Positions 8,915 through 18,088 of a DNA stretch of 64,000 nt are shown piece by piece. The stretch is from NCBI RefSeq assembly GCF_009674685.1, contig NZ_WKJI01000002.1:1026400-1090399 (forward strand). Reading direction: 5' to 3'. Origin of the DNA: Pedobacter puniceum (GTDB taxonomy: Bacteria; Bacteroidota; Bacteroidia; Sphingobacteriales; Sphingobacteriaceae). The notes beneath the pieces were generated by a model. That model was not told the DNA's origin. It saw only the letters and a program-made list of their open reading frames with translations, and did not search any database. Position 1 is the stretch's first letter. Each line of letters starts with the position of its first letter. The position numbers and the translations under genes are program-made.

Positions 8915-9997
8915 ATGACTAAATCAATTAAAGCTGTTATTACTGCAACTGGGAGTTATATTCCTGGTGTTGTAGTTAAGAACGAAGATTTTATTAACCA
9001 TGAATTCTTTGAAAGAGACGGGCAACGCATCAATCGTAGTAATGCAGACATTATTAAGAAATTTGTTACCATTACCGATATAGAAGAGAGAAGATATGCT
9101 GAGCCTAATCAAACAGCTTCTGAGTTAGGTTTTCTAGCTGCGCAAGATGCTTTACAATCTTCTTTGATAGATCCAGAGTCTTTAGATTATATCATTGTAG
9201 CACATAATTTTGGTGATATAAATTATGGTACAAACCGCTCTGATATGGTGCCAACATTAGCTAGTCGTATTAAGCATAAATTAGAAATACAAAATCCAGA
9301 CTGTATAGCTTATGATTTACCTTTTGGATGCCCAGGATGGGTGCAAGGTTTAATACAAGCTAACTACTATATCCAAGCTGGCGATGCAAAAAATGTCTTA
9401 ATAATAGGTACAGAAACATTATCAAGAATTACCGACCCACATGATAGAGATAGCATGATTTATGCTGATGGTGCTGGTGCTGTGATATTAAGTGCTGTAG
9501 AAACAAATGAAAATGTGGGTATGCTATCTCATAAAGCCCAAACACATACGCAAAATGAAGCTTGGTTTTTAAGAATGGAAGGCAGTAGTAAAGAAGATTA
9601 TGCTGCTTACACTGATATTTTCTTAAAAATGGACGGACGTAAAGTGTATGAATATGCTTTAAAAAATGTACCATTGGTGATGAAGACAGCTTTAGAAAAA
9701 GCCAATTTAACACCAAGTGATGTAAAGAAAGTTTTAGTCCACCAGGCCAATGGAAAAATGGATGAGGCTATTTTAAAAAGATTTTTCAAGCTTTATGATA
9801 TTGATGATGCTCCACTAGATGTAATGCCGATGTCTATTGCAAAACTTGGTAACTCTTCAGTAGCTACAGTGCCAACTTTATTAGACTTAATCTTGAAAAC
9901 TAAATATCAGGGGCATGAAATTAAGAAAGATGATGTTGTCTTATTTACCTCTGTAGGTGCAGGTATGAATATCAATACTGTTGTCTATAAATTTTAA
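8915..9997 (+). CDS. FabH-like ketoacyl-ACP synthase III
   Basis: A 360-residue thiolase-fold condensing enzyme. The catalytic triad is visible: Cys139 in LPFGCPGW, His276 in VLVHQANGKM and Asn313 in KLGNSSVATVP. The final motif FTSVGAGMNINTV is typical of the family. The protein is longer than housekeeping FabH (about 315-330), with extra sequence near residues 25-50 and 205-235. It may therefore be a second KAS III paralogue with a different primer preference, rather than the main fatty-acid initiation enzyme. It stands alone, with its own terminator downstream. Confidence 0.88.
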   Translation: MTKSIKAVITATGSYIPGVVVKNEDFINHEFFERDGQRINRSNADIIKKFVTITDIEERRYAEPNQTASELGFLAAQDALQSSLIDPESLDYIIVAHNFGDINYGTNRSDMVPTLASRIKHKLEIQNPDCIAYDLPFGCPGWVQGLIQANYYIQAGDAKNVLIIGTETLSRITDPHDRDSMIYADGAGAVILSAVETNENVGMLSHKAQTHTQNEAWFLRMEGSSKEDYAAYTDIFLKMDGRKVYEYALKNVPLVMKTALEKANLTPSDVKKVLVHQANGKMDEAILKRFFKLYDIDDAPLDVMPMSIAKLGNSSVATVPTLLDLILKTKYQGHEIKKDDVVLFTSVGAGMNINTVVYKF

Positions 9998-10029
9998 AAA
10001 GGGAGAGCTTATAAAAAGCTCTCTTTTTT
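9996..10029. terminator. Bidirectional intrinsic terminator
   Basis: Stem GAGAGCTT/AAGCTCTC with an A run before and a T run after, between the convergent FabH-like gene and the gene at 10031-10495. Confidence 0.9.
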
Positions 10030-10030
10030 G

Positions 10031-10495
10031 TTAAAAAGTTTCGCTATCTGGCGGGATGCCATAATCTATATCTTTTTTCTTTTTACTTTTTAGGGTAGAG
10101 TTTATCCAAGAGCTTACTTTATCTATTAAACTACTTAATGTATGTTGATTAACATTTTGTGGGTTAATAGCCCTTTGTGAGATAAGCGTAAGTACAGATT
10201 TTAAAAACAAGCCATTACCTCTTAATAAGGTTTTATTAAGTACAAATGGTACAAATATTCTTGCTAGAGAGGTAACCCAATCTGCGTTTTTAGGGCTTAC
10301 ACCTTGCTGTTCTTTACTATTAAAACCTAAAAATGAACCTACTTTTTTTAAGAACTTAAAGGGAGATTTAATTGCTTCTTGAAAACTCTGCTTTTTTTCT
10401 AAGAAATAAAGCTCTTGTTCTGCTTGTTGTAAGCGTAATGTTTTTATTTGAGCTCTTAACTGTTGAAGATTCTCTATTTTAACTTGAGTTTCCAC
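10031..10495 (-). CDS. Unknown protein of the holin-X/YtxH cassette
   Basis: A 154-residue protein that I do not recognise. The first ~45 residues look like a coiled coil rich in Gln, Leu and Glu. The centre has amphipathic or weakly hydrophobic segments (around 90-125), and the end is basic with a KSKKKK run. It starts with GTG two bases after the stop of the holin-X gene; no ATG is available near the start. The tight spacing suggests it belongs functionally to the upstream membrane proteins. No catalytic motif is visible. Confidence 0.75.
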   Translation of the reverse strand: METQVKIENLQQLRAQIKTLRLQQAEQELYFLEKKQSFQEAIKSPFKFLKKVGSFLGFNSKEQQGVSPKNADWVTSLARIFVPFVLNKTLLRGNGLFLKSVLTLISQRAINPQNVNQHTLSSLIDKVSSWINSTLKSKKKKDIDYGIPPDSETF

Positions 10496-10497
10496 TG

Positions 10498-10833
10498 CTA
10501 TTCCTCCTCTTGTTTCTTAAAAATTTTCTTAATCATGTTATTAATTATAGGTTTTTCTAGGTATTTGTCTTTGGTAGCATATACTAATACTGCCATTAAA
10601 AAATAGAAAAGAGAAACCAAGAAGAAGCCTCCGTAACTATTGCCAAGCAATTCTGATAAGTAAAAACCAAATGCCAGACTCACGAAAAGAAATGCAAGTA
10701 CAATGAATATAATTACTAAACCATCCGTAATTAAATTGGCGAAGAGCAGTACTCCTTTCTCTACAAGTGTAAGCTTAGCAAGCTTCATTCTTGTATTTAA
10801 ATGCTCTTTTATTTTTTCTATTAACTCTTCCAT
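10498..10833 (-). CDS. Phage-holin-family (holin-X, DUF1469-like) membrane protein
   Basis: A 111-residue protein with a basic amphipathic N-terminus (EKIKEHLNTRMKLAKL) and two transmembrane helices (about 28-55 and 65-90), ending in a charged tail. This is the layout of the putative superfamily III holin-X family, which is common on bacterial chromosomes next to YtxH proteins. Despite the name, nothing phage-like is nearby. Its function is not established; a membrane or envelope stress role is only an inference from the neighbours. It lies 42 bases after the YtxH gene. Confidence 0.82.
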   Translation of the reverse strand: MEELIEKIKEHLNTRMKLAKLTLVEKGVLLFANLITDGLVIIFIVLAFLFVSLAFGFYLSELLGNSYGGFFLVSLFYFLMAVLVYATKDKYLEKPIINNMIKKIFKKQEEE

Positions 10834-10875
10834 TACTTAACGTGTGTCTGTCATTAAAAATTAGATGATTAAAAA

Positions 10876-11142
10876 TTAAGCGTGTTCCGTATCATCAGCA
10901 TATTCATGTTCTGCTTGCTTAATTTTTGATTTTATATTACCTACAATTTTTTCCTTTAAATCTGTAAGATTATCAATTTCTTCTGCGGCTTTTTCTTTGA
11001 TACTATCGCCTAAATTCTTTAAAGATTCAGCAAGTTTATCTCTTGTGTCTGAACCTTTTTCTGGAGCAAATAATAAACCTAAAGCAGCACCAGCAGCTAA
11101 TCCGGCTAAAAGTGCTATAACTGTTTTTGAATTCTCTGTCAT
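10876..11142 (-). CDS. YtxH-domain protein
   Basis: An 88-residue protein with one N-terminal hydrophobic segment, rich in Gly and Ala ([21 protein letters not shown]), followed by a long charged amphipathic helix. The [16 protein letters not shown] pattern is the YtxH signature. YtxH proteins are general-stress-linked in Bacillus; their molecular action is unknown. The LEA-like tail suggests a membrane-attached helical protein. It lies between the AI-2E permease gene and the holin-X gene, all on the minus strand. Confidence 0.88.
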   Translation of the reverse strand: MTENSKTVIALLAGLAAGAALGLLFAPEKGSDTRDKLAESLKNLGDSIKEKAAEEIDNLTDLKEKIVGNIKSKIKQAEHEYADDTEHA

Positions 11143-11209
11143 GATGATTTTTTTTAATGTGAATAACTATGTTTAACAAGAAAATATCCTGCCAAAATGT
11201 TTTTTTATG

Positions 11210-12253
11210 CTATGAATTTGAATTTTTGTTTTCTAAATGATTTTCTAATCTTTCTGTTGCTATGATATCTATTTCATAGATGGCAGCTAAATGTATAAAC
11301 CAAGAGAGTAGCAAAGGACCAAATACTAAACCCACAAAACCAAACATGGGTATACCAATAATAACACCTATAACAGTGATGATAGGATGCGTATCAGCTA
11401 CTTTTTTATTGATGATAAAACGAATGATATTGTCTATATTGATAAGTATAGTTAGCGTAAAAATGCTTAGAAAAATAGCATTCCCCGTTTCTCCGTTTAA
11501 AAATAAAATAATGGCAGCAGGCAAGGTAATCAGTGGGGCACCAACAACAGGTAAAAATGATAAAAATATACCCAACACACCCCAAAATATGGCATCGTTT
11601 ATCCCAACAATGAAAAATGATAGACTTACCAGCATACCTTGTACTAGAGCTATTAAACCTTGACCTAAAATGTTAGAATAGGTGGTGTTTTTGAGTTCTT
11701 CTGCAAATTGTTTGGCATGATGTTCTCTTAATGGTGCATATTTTAAAAGGATATTTTCGAATGATTCCATCTCTACCAACATAAAGTAAAGTATAAAATA
11801 CATCAGCGTAAGGGCAAGAAATATGAAAAATGCGCCTCCAACAAAAGTTGGAAATAGCTCTTGAATTAATATGGAAAGCTTATTTACGTATTTATCTACC
11901 AAATGAGGTTGATTTAACTGAAGTCCTACAAAATCATCTAATCTGGAAATTAAGGCTTTAAGTTGAAACTGATTTTGTTTTAAATCAGTTACACGATCTA
12001 TAATCATATAACTGAGAGCAAAAAAAGGTAAAATAATGATGATAAAGGATAATAAAATAACCGTTGCAGCAGCTAAATAACTCTTTATTCTTTTAGCCAG
12101 ATATAGATATAGCGGTTTGAAAATGGTGTAAATTACAATAGCGCCTAAGAAAGCAGTAAATAAGTCTCTTAAACTGTACAGTATTACCGCGGCTAAAATT
12201 AATAGTACGATAAGAACAATAGAATTTCTTTGCTTATAAGTAAAAACTGACAT
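11210..12253 (-). CDS. AI-2E family transporter (PerM/YdiK-like)
   Basis: A 347-residue multi-helix inner-membrane protein with about eight transmembrane segments, the normal size for the AI-2 exporter-like superfamily. Typical features are the N-terminal pair of helices, a soluble middle part (about 85-140), and the C-terminal IITVIGVIIGIPMFGFVGLVFGPLL region with its GxxGxxxGP pattern. Family members include the quorum-signal exporter TqsA and Na+/H+ antiporters, so the substrate cannot be predicted. It is the first gene of the YtxH/holin-X cassette, separated from the OmpA-like gene by a terminator. Confidence 0.88.
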   Translation of the reverse strand: MSVFTYKQRNSIVLIVLLILAAVILYSLRDLFTAFLGAIVIYTIFKPLYLYLAKRIKSYLAAATVILLSFIIIILPFFALSYMIIDRVTDLKQNQFQLKALISRLDDFVGLQLNQPHLVDKYVNKLSILIQELFPTFVGGAFFIFLALTLMYFILYFMLVEMESFENILLKYAPLREHHAKQFAEELKNTTYSNILGQGLIALVQGMLVSLSFFIVGINDAIFWGVLGIFLSFLPVVGAPLITLPAAIILFLNGETGNAIFLSIFTLTILINIDNIIRFIINKKVADTHPIITVIGVIIGIPMFGFVGLVFGPLLLSWFIHLAAIYEIDIIATERLENHLENKNSNS

Positions 12254-12280
12254 AATTAAATATATGAAAGCTTTTAAAAC

Positions 12281-12315
12281 AAAAAAAGCTCCGAAAATTA
12301 TTTCGAAGCTTTTTT
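12281..12315 (-). terminator. Terminator of the OmpA-like gene
   Basis: A near-perfect hairpin with CGAAA/TTTCG and GCT/AGC arms, flanked by A and T runs, just after the stop of the minus-strand OmpA-like gene. Confidence 0.75.
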
Positions 12316-12331
12316 ATGATGATGGTAAAGA

Positions 12332-13321
12332 TTATTTTGCTTTAGTTTGAGGAACAACTAATGCACAACCTGCACCATCTACTTTGGTGCCTACTGGTGT
12401 TCCAGGGCACTTATCTAGGTGGTCAGCAACACCATCTCCATCGGTATCTTTTTTAAGATCTTGTACATCTTGCTCTGCTGTAGAAGTACGAGTTTTTAAC
12501 TTGTTAACATCTTCACGTAGTTTTGAATCGTTAAGCTCATCATACATGGTAGCTACTGGATTAGCCCAAGTTAAATTTGGTTTGCTTTTAGAACCTAAAG
12601 AAAATTCTAAACCAGCATGAGTGTATGAAAATTTATCTTTAGAATTTTCTTTAGCAGAATTAGCATCTAGATTATCCGCATCTAAGAAATTCATAGTATA
12701 CCCTAAGTTAAAGCTTACCAATTCAGAAACTTTGAATTTTGCGCCAACACCTACAGGTACATAAGCACTCTTTATAAAATCTTTATCGCCAGAAGCACCA
12801 GAAACACCTTTCCAATCTATAATTGCATTAGCTTGGTTTACATAGCTAGGAGCGTAACCTAAGACACCTAAACCAGTAGAAACACTAAAGTTTAGTGCAT
12901 TTTCTCTTTTAAGGAAATCAACAGTAGCTACGTTAGCAACACCTCTTAAATCTATTCCGAAGCCTATTTGTGTTTCAAAAGATCTGTAGTTGCCTACTCT
13001 ACCGCCTGGTGCATCAGCATTATTACCTGATAAATCACCAAAAAAAGCATTAGCTTGTAAGCTGAAAGAATGTGCAACTTGTTTGTTTAGGCTTAAACCA
13101 TATCCAAAGTTAGCATCCCAATTGGTAAAGTCATTTGAACCTCCTGTTAATACAACCGGAGTTAAAGCTCCAGCATTAACACCTACAGACCAAGTTCTGT
13201 ATTGACCTCTGCCGCCAAAAGTTTTTGCTGTAGACATTTTAGTATCTTGAGCAAGAGCTACAAAGGTTGTTGATGCAAAAAGCGTGTATAATGCTAAAAA
13301 ATTTTTAATGTTTTTTCTCAT
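12332..13321 (-). CDS. OmpA-like barrel protein without the OmpA C-terminal domain
   Basis: An outer-membrane protein of 329 residues. A TTG at 13342 would add seven residues, but the ATG at 13321 directly precedes a good signal peptide ending in FVALAQ. Residues about 35-240 look like a beta-barrel with alternating aromatic strands. They are followed by a short coiled-coil segment (KLREDVNKLKTRTSTAEQDVQ) and one thrombospondin type 3 calcium-binding unit (DTDGDGVADHLDKCPGTPVG). In most relatives a peptidoglycan-binding OmpA domain follows that unit. Here the protein stops about 20 residues later and a terminator comes next, so the domain is missing. Confidence 0.85.
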   Translation of the reverse strand: MRKNIKNFLALYTLFASTTFVALAQDTKMSTAKTFGGRGQYRTWSVGVNAGALTPVVLTGGSNDFTNWDANFGYGLSLNKQVAHSFSLQANAFFGDLSGNNADAPGGRVGNYRSFETQIGFGIDLRGVANVATVDFLKRENALNFSVSTGLGVLGYAPSYVNQANAIIDWKGVSGASGDKDFIKSAYVPVGVGAKFKVSELVSFNLGYTMNFLDADNLDANSAKENSKDKFSYTHAGLEFSLGSKSKPNLTWANPVATMYDELNDSKLREDVNKLKTRTSTAEQDVQDLKKDTDGDGVADHLDKCPGTPVGTKVDGAGCALVVPQTKAK

Positions 13322-13390
13322 CTCTATTATTTTAATTTGCAATGTTAATAAATTTCTTGATTATAATATGCTAAATAATAAAAAATTTAA

Positions 13391-14851
13391 TTATAAAGCA
13401 TCCCATAAATTTATTTGTTTACTTACAGGTATTGAAATAGCGAAGGTAGAACCATTTGCTGAAGTATCCTCTAAGCTAATTTTACCTTTATGATTCAAAA
13501 GAATTTTTTGAGCATTTGCTAAACCCATACCTAAGCTTTTTGCTTTATGGGTGAAAAATGGCTCAAATATTCTTTTTTGGTCTTCTGGTTGTACTCCGCT
13601 TCCATTATCAGAAATAAGTATTTCTACTTCATTATTTTTTACTGCTGTTTTTACTGATATATAGTTTGCACCTGCCTCTATAGCGTTGATGAAAACATTT
13701 TGTAAAGCTTGTAAAATTTGTTCCTCATCAACATCAACCATAATATCAGTAGTATTGAAGTCTTTATCTATTTTTAACGATTGGTGAGTTAACTCATCTT
13801 CTGTTTTGATAATGCTCTCTTCTAGAATATGGTTGATAACTTTAGTTTGAATATTAAGTTCTCTGTTTTGTGTAGAGCTAACTAAATTAGAAACTAATAG
13901 GTTAATCTTATCAAAATTTGTTTTTAAGATGTTTAAATAAAGATTGATGGTTTCATCATTTGTATTTAAATCAAGCTTAAGTTGTTCTAAGGATAAGTTG
14001 ATGTTAGATAAAGGATTTCTTATTTCATTTGATAAGCCTTTAACAATTCTTTCTGTTACGGCTAGCTTTTCAATATCTACAATAGCTTTTTCTTCTTTTT
14101 TTCTATTGGTGATATCATGGATGATACAGTAATAAAGCTCTTGTGTGGCGTGTTGGTCTATTTGTAAAAAGGCCGATATGGCTACTGTTCTTATTTCTTT
14201 CTCTTTGGTGATGAGCTGGGTTTCAAAATCATTAACAGAACCTTTTTCATCCATTTGCTGAACAAATTGGGTATTATCTTTACGGTTAAGGTATAAATCA
14301 ACACCTTTTATGAGCTCAAGTTCTTCTCTGGTGTATTTGAAAAATCTTAAACCAGCTTCATTAATATCTCTAATGGCACCAAAAGAATCTATAATTACAA
14401 ATGGTTCTTTAGAGCGCTCAAAAATAATTTTAAACTTGTTTTCACTTTCTTTTAACGCTTTTAAGGCTAAAGTATGTTTTAAAGCATATCGTATAGAGCG
14501 TTCTATAGTGTAAGGGTCTATTTTATCTTTGATAAGATAATCTGCTGCACCAATTTGTAAAGCTTCGTCATCTACTTTAGAATCACCTTTTCCTGTTAAG
14601 ATGATAATAGGTTCTCCAACGTTAGATTTTATAGCTTCTTTCAGCAAATCAATACCAGTATATTTACCCAAACGATAATCTACCAGGTAGATATCATAAT
14701 GGCTCTTGAGCATGGCATTAATACCTTCTTCATAGTTGTTAATCCAGCTTAACTGATATTTTTCTTTTTGAGGAATATCGTTAAATATTTCTTTGGTAAG
14801 GATGTAGTCATCCTCATCATCATCTATTAATAATACTTTAACAGGCTTCAT
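13391..14851 (-). CDS. Receiver-PAS-histidine kinase protein with degenerate H-box
   Basis: A 486-residue soluble protein. Residues 1-125 form a CheY-like receiver with phospho-acceptor Asp58 (YLVDYRLGKYTG) and the conserved Thr and Lys. A PAS domain follows at about 135-255. The dimerisation region has SNEIRNPLSNINLSLEQL, in which the phospho-acceptor histidine is replaced by Asn275 (codon at 14027-14029). The ATPase domain looks intact: N-box FINAIEAG, DNGSG and GMGLANAQ. It is the last gene of a four-gene two-component operon, 11 bases after the receiver gene. It may be a pseudokinase or phosphatase controlled by its receiver. Confidence 0.9.
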   Translation of the reverse strand: MKPVKVLLIDDDEDDYILTKEIFNDIPQKEKYQLSWINNYEEGINAMLKSHYDIYLVDYRLGKYTGIDLLKEAIKSNVGEPIIILTGKGDSKVDDEALQIGAADYLIKDKIDPYTIERSIRYALKHTLALKALKESENKFKIIFERSKEPFVIIDSFGAIRDINEAGLRFFKYTREELELIKGVDLYLNRKDNTQFVQQMDEKGSVNDFETQLITKEKEIRTVAISAFLQIDQHATQELYYCIIHDITNRKKEEKAIVDIEKLAVTERIVKGLSNEIRNPLSNINLSLEQLKLDLNTNDETINLYLNILKTNFDKINLLVSNLVSSTQNRELNIQTKVINHILEESIIKTEDELTHQSLKIDKDFNTTDIMVDVDEEQILQALQNVFINAIEAGANYISVKTAVKNNEVEILISDNGSGVQPEDQKRIFEPFFTHKAKSLGMGLANAQKILLNHKGKISLEDTSANGSTFAISIPVSKQINLWDAL

Positions 14852-14862
14852 ATTATTATCAT

Positions 14863-15270
14863 TTATCCGTATGATTTGATTAAATCTCCGGCAATTTTTA
14901 TCATATCTTTAAATTTATAGGGTTTAGTAATAAAATCACTAGCACCTAGTTTTAGGCTTTCTATTTTTTCTTCTTCGCTTTTAGAAGTAGTAAAAATTAT
15001 AACCGGTATATTTTTGGTGTTTTCATTAGCTTTAATAAAGGCTAATACCTCATGTCCGTTTATTTTAGGCATATTCAAATCCAGCAAAATAAGATTTGGC
15101 CTTAATTTAATGCGTTTCTTTTTTAAGCTTTCAATAACTTTTTCGCCATCCTCAAAAAAAACTAAAGGCTTGGTATAATTAACTTCCTCAAAAGCTTCTT
15201 TAAGCATTAATCTATCGTCAGGGTCGTCCTCTGCAATCCAAATAGTACTATTTATTATTTTTTTACTCAT
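14863..15270 (-). CDS. Stand-alone CheY-like response regulator (Rcp1 type)
   Basis: A 135-residue single receiver domain with no output domain. Acidic pocket residues occur in AEDDPDDR, the phospho-acceptor Asp in LILLDLNMPKINGHEV, the conserved Thr/Ser in FTTSKSEEE and Lys in FITKPYKF. Such receivers are usual partners of phytochrome-like or multi-PAS kinases. Its ATG overlaps the stop of the upstream kinase (ATGA), so the two should be translationally coupled and probably work as a pair. Confidence 0.94.
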   Translation of the reverse strand: MSKKIINSTIWIAEDDPDDRLMLKEAFEEVNYTKPLVFFEDGEKVIESLKKKRIKLRPNLILLDLNMPKINGHEVLAFIKANENTKNIPVIIFTTSKSEEEKIESLKLGASDFITKPYKFKDMIKIAGDLIKSYG

Positions 15271-18086
15271 GAAGCTTTGTAAGGTAAAATGATGGTGAAT
15301 AATGTGCCTTCTCCTGGTTTACTATCAGCTTGTATAAAACCATCGTGTTTCTCAACTATTTTTTTACAAACAGCTAATCCAATACCTGTTCCCTCGTATT
15401 CATTTCTGGTATGTAATCTTTGGAAAAGTGCAAATATTTTATCGCCGTATTGAGGGTCGAAACCTATACCGTTATCTTTAATTTTAATAACACAGTAATC
15501 TTTGTTGGGATAAACTCCTGGTATATGAAGTAAAGAACCACTTATTATTTCAGATTTTACTTCTATTACCGGAGCAATATTTTCTCTACTGAATTTAATA
15601 GCATTACTAAATAAATTTTGGAAAAGCTGTCTAATTTGCCCAGGTATTGCTTTTACGGTATGGTTTACCATCATATCTATGGTAGCGCCTTTTTTCTCTA
15701 TAGCAAATTCAAGATTTTCTAAAGTCATTTGTATTTGCTCATGTAGATCTACCTCTACAAAACCTTCGTCTCCGCGGGTAACCCTAGAATAGGTAAGTAA
15801 ATCATCAATAAGAGTTTGCATTCTCTCTGATGCACTTTGCATCCTTTTTATGTAATCTAAACCTTCTTCAGAAATTTCTTGGGCATATTTGTTTTGCAAA
15901 CGGTCTCCAAAAGCTCTTATCTTTCTTAAGGGTTCTTGTAAATCGTGAGAGGCTACATAAGCAAATTGTTCTAAATCTTGGTTAGACCTATTTAACTCAT
16001 CAACCTTAGATTCTAAATCTTTTTGTGCGGCTTTAATCTCAGAAATATCATGCTTTACCACCATCACACTAAAAATTTCTCCTGCTACGTTTCTTACCGG
16101 TACGTAGTCTATCTTGTAAAAACGATTATTCTCTTCTTTTTCAAAAGATACTTCTAAACCTGCAAATGCTTTATCGAGAGATTTTTTAATTTTTGATGCT
16201 AGTTCATCATGATATAAATCAGGTAGAAAAATACCAGTTTGTGGTTGGGTTTTAAAGTTTAAGTCTTTAACTATTGGGCCATCTAATAAGATTAATTTGT
16301 AATCTTTATCAAACATCATCACAGCAGAATCTGGAACATTTTTGGCAATAGTTTTATAAATACTTTCTGTTTTTTCTAATAATATGGTTGTGTTTTTAAG
16401 CTCTGTAATATCCTGAATGGTACCTAAAACTTTTATGGCCTCGGTTTTTTTATCGATGATAATTTTTGCTGTTCCATACAAGAATCTAACCTCTTTATCT
16501 GGTTTAATAATACGGTACTCAATAACAAAGTTACGCTTCAGATTAAAAGCTTTTTCTACTGTAGATTCGCATCTTTTAAGGTCTTCTGGATGAATTAAGG
16601 TTTTATAAAAGCCAAAATCTAGTTTAATATTTTGTGGGTCTAAGCCGTGTATCCTATAAAGTTCATCAGACCAAAAAATAGAAGAAGAGCCTTGATTCCA
16701 TTCAAAACTTCCATTATGAGAAATTGATTCTGCTTCTTTTAAAATGGCCTCATTTTGTTCTAGTTTAAATGTGGCTTCTTTAAGTTTGGTCACATCAAGG
16801 CAGGTGCCTATAATTTTGTTCTCTGTTTGGATATACTGTCCTTTTATTTGTAAAAAGCGCTGTTTCGATGTATGATGATCTGTAATTTGATACTCTAACT
16901 GAAAAGAACCTTGAGTTTTGATACAGTTTTGTAAAGCTTGTTTGAAGTTGTTTTTATCATCATCCTGAAAAAGGTGAAGAATAGCTTCAAGAGTTGGCTG
17001 GGTTTGTTGTGGATTTAAATTTAAAACGTGGTATAGTGCATCAGACCATATCATCTTATCGGTAGTTGTTTGCATTTCCCAACTACCCATATTAGCCATA
17101 GACTCGGCATATTTTAGCAAATTTTGTCTGCTTTCTAAGTTTTGCTGTATTTTCTTTTTTTCCTGTATCTCTCTATCTAATTTTAAATTAGTATGGTGTT
17201 GTTTAGAGATGCTTCTTGAATAGTTTAGGCTAATTCCTGTTAAAGGAATAAAATAGGTTATTAGCCTTAAAAACTGCGCAACATTATAATTAGCATCAAA
17301 AGGAAAGGTTGAAATAGACATATGTACGGCTGCAAAAATTGCAGGAATCATACTTAAAACTAAAAGTTGCGAAAATATACTAGGGTAGGTTTTTATCACA
17401 TTTGGCATGATAACCGAACCCCATAAAAAGAATAATCCTATAATTATTAATTCTGTTGGATGTATCAGAAAAGAATTGCTGGTTTTAAGTAGATCTGGTA
17501 GAGTTTTTACTGTAAGTAGAAAGTATATTACAGTTACAGTTATAATAGCAAATATGAGTGTTAAACTTTGCAATAGTTTAACTTTTTGCTCTATTTTTCT
17601 GATGGTTTTAGTTTTAACAACTAGGATGAGTCCTGTACCTACAATTAAAAATGTAACTTGTAGAATCCTACTAGCAAACCATGTAATATAAAGTGCATCT
17701 GTATCATTAATGGCTAGTTGAATTAAATCAGCGGCAACTATAAGATGTAATAAGTCTATCATTGCTGTGCAAAGTAGTACTAGGCCAATAATGGGGGCTG
17801 CGATATCTTTTTTAACCTTAAAATCAATTAAAGTTAAGATGCAGGTAAATAATCCGGTAGCAACACTAAATAATATCCAAGCTGTATTAAATGCTTTGCC
17901 AACATTCATATTTCTGTGGATAGTATTGTTTTCAAAAGATATGATATGATAGCCAAGTAAATCAATATCAAGCCTTAAAACTGAAAGCATGAACGGAAAA
18001 ATACATAGCGTAAATATTGCTATGAAATACGGAATAGGGATATCAAATCCTTTTCTAGATTTTAAAAATGAGAGGTTAGAAGTCAT
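15267..18086 (-). CDS. Membrane multi-PAS sensor histidine kinase
   Basis: A 939-residue sensor kinase. The N-terminal ~290 residues hold about eight transmembrane helices and may be a MASE3-like membrane sensor module (DLLHL motif near residue 110); this domain label is tentative. Three PAS units follow: ANMGSWEMQ, SHNGSFEWNQ and the unit beginning near IAKNVPDSAV. The kinase core has an intact H-box (VASHDLQEPLRKIRAF) and an ATPase domain with FSNAIKFS, IKDNGIGFDPQ and GTGIGLAVCKKIV. It overlaps the receiver gene by four bases and starts three bases after the sigma-54 regulator stop, so all four genes form one operon. Confidence 0.93.
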   Translation of the reverse strand: MTSNLSFLKSRKGFDIPIPYFIAIFTLCIFPFMLSVLRLDIDLLGYHIISFENNTIHRNMNVGKAFNTAWILFSVATGLFTCILTLIDFKVKKDIAAPIIGLVLLCTAMIDLLHLIVAADLIQLAINDTDALYITWFASRILQVTFLIVGTGLILVVKTKTIRKIEQKVKLLQSLTLIFAIITVTVIYFLLTVKTLPDLLKTSNSFLIHPTELIIIGLFFLWGSVIMPNVIKTYPSIFSQLLVLSMIPAIFAAVHMSISTFPFDANYNVAQFLRLITYFIPLTGISLNYSRSISKQHHTNLKLDREIQEKKKIQQNLESRQNLLKYAESMANMGSWEMQTTTDKMIWSDALYHVLNLNPQQTQPTLEAILHLFQDDDKNNFKQALQNCIKTQGSFQLEYQITDHHTSKQRFLQIKGQYIQTENKIIGTCLDVTKLKEATFKLEQNEAILKEAESISHNGSFEWNQGSSSIFWSDELYRIHGLDPQNIKLDFGFYKTLIHPEDLKRCESTVEKAFNLKRNFVIEYRIIKPDKEVRFLYGTAKIIIDKKTEAIKVLGTIQDITELKNTTILLEKTESIYKTIAKNVPDSAVMMFDKDYKLILLDGPIVKDLNFKTQPQTGIFLPDLYHDELASKIKKSLDKAFAGLEVSFEKEENNRFYKIDYVPVRNVAGEIFSVMVVKHDISEIKAAQKDLESKVDELNRSNQDLEQFAYVASHDLQEPLRKIRAFGDRLQNKYAQEISEEGLDYIKRMQSASERMQTLIDDLLTYSRVTRGDEGFVEVDLHEQIQMTLENLEFAIEKKGATIDMMVNHTVKAIPGQIRQLFQNLFSNAIKFSRENIAPVIEVKSEIISGSLLHIPGVYPNKDYCVIKIKDNGIGFDPQYGDKIFALFQRLHTRNEYEGTGIGLAVCKKIVEKHDGFIQADSKPGEGTLFTIILPYKAS

Positions 18087-18088
18087 TA

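Noticed and set aside
10498..10833. Holin-family gene as a sign of prophage
   Set aside because: No integrase, capsid, tail, lysin or attachment sites are nearby. Holin-X proteins are ordinary chromosomal genes next to YtxH proteins.
13322..13342. TTG at 13342 as the start of the OmpA-like gene
   Set aside because: It adds seven residues in front of a good signal peptide; the ATG at 13321 gives the standard N-terminus.
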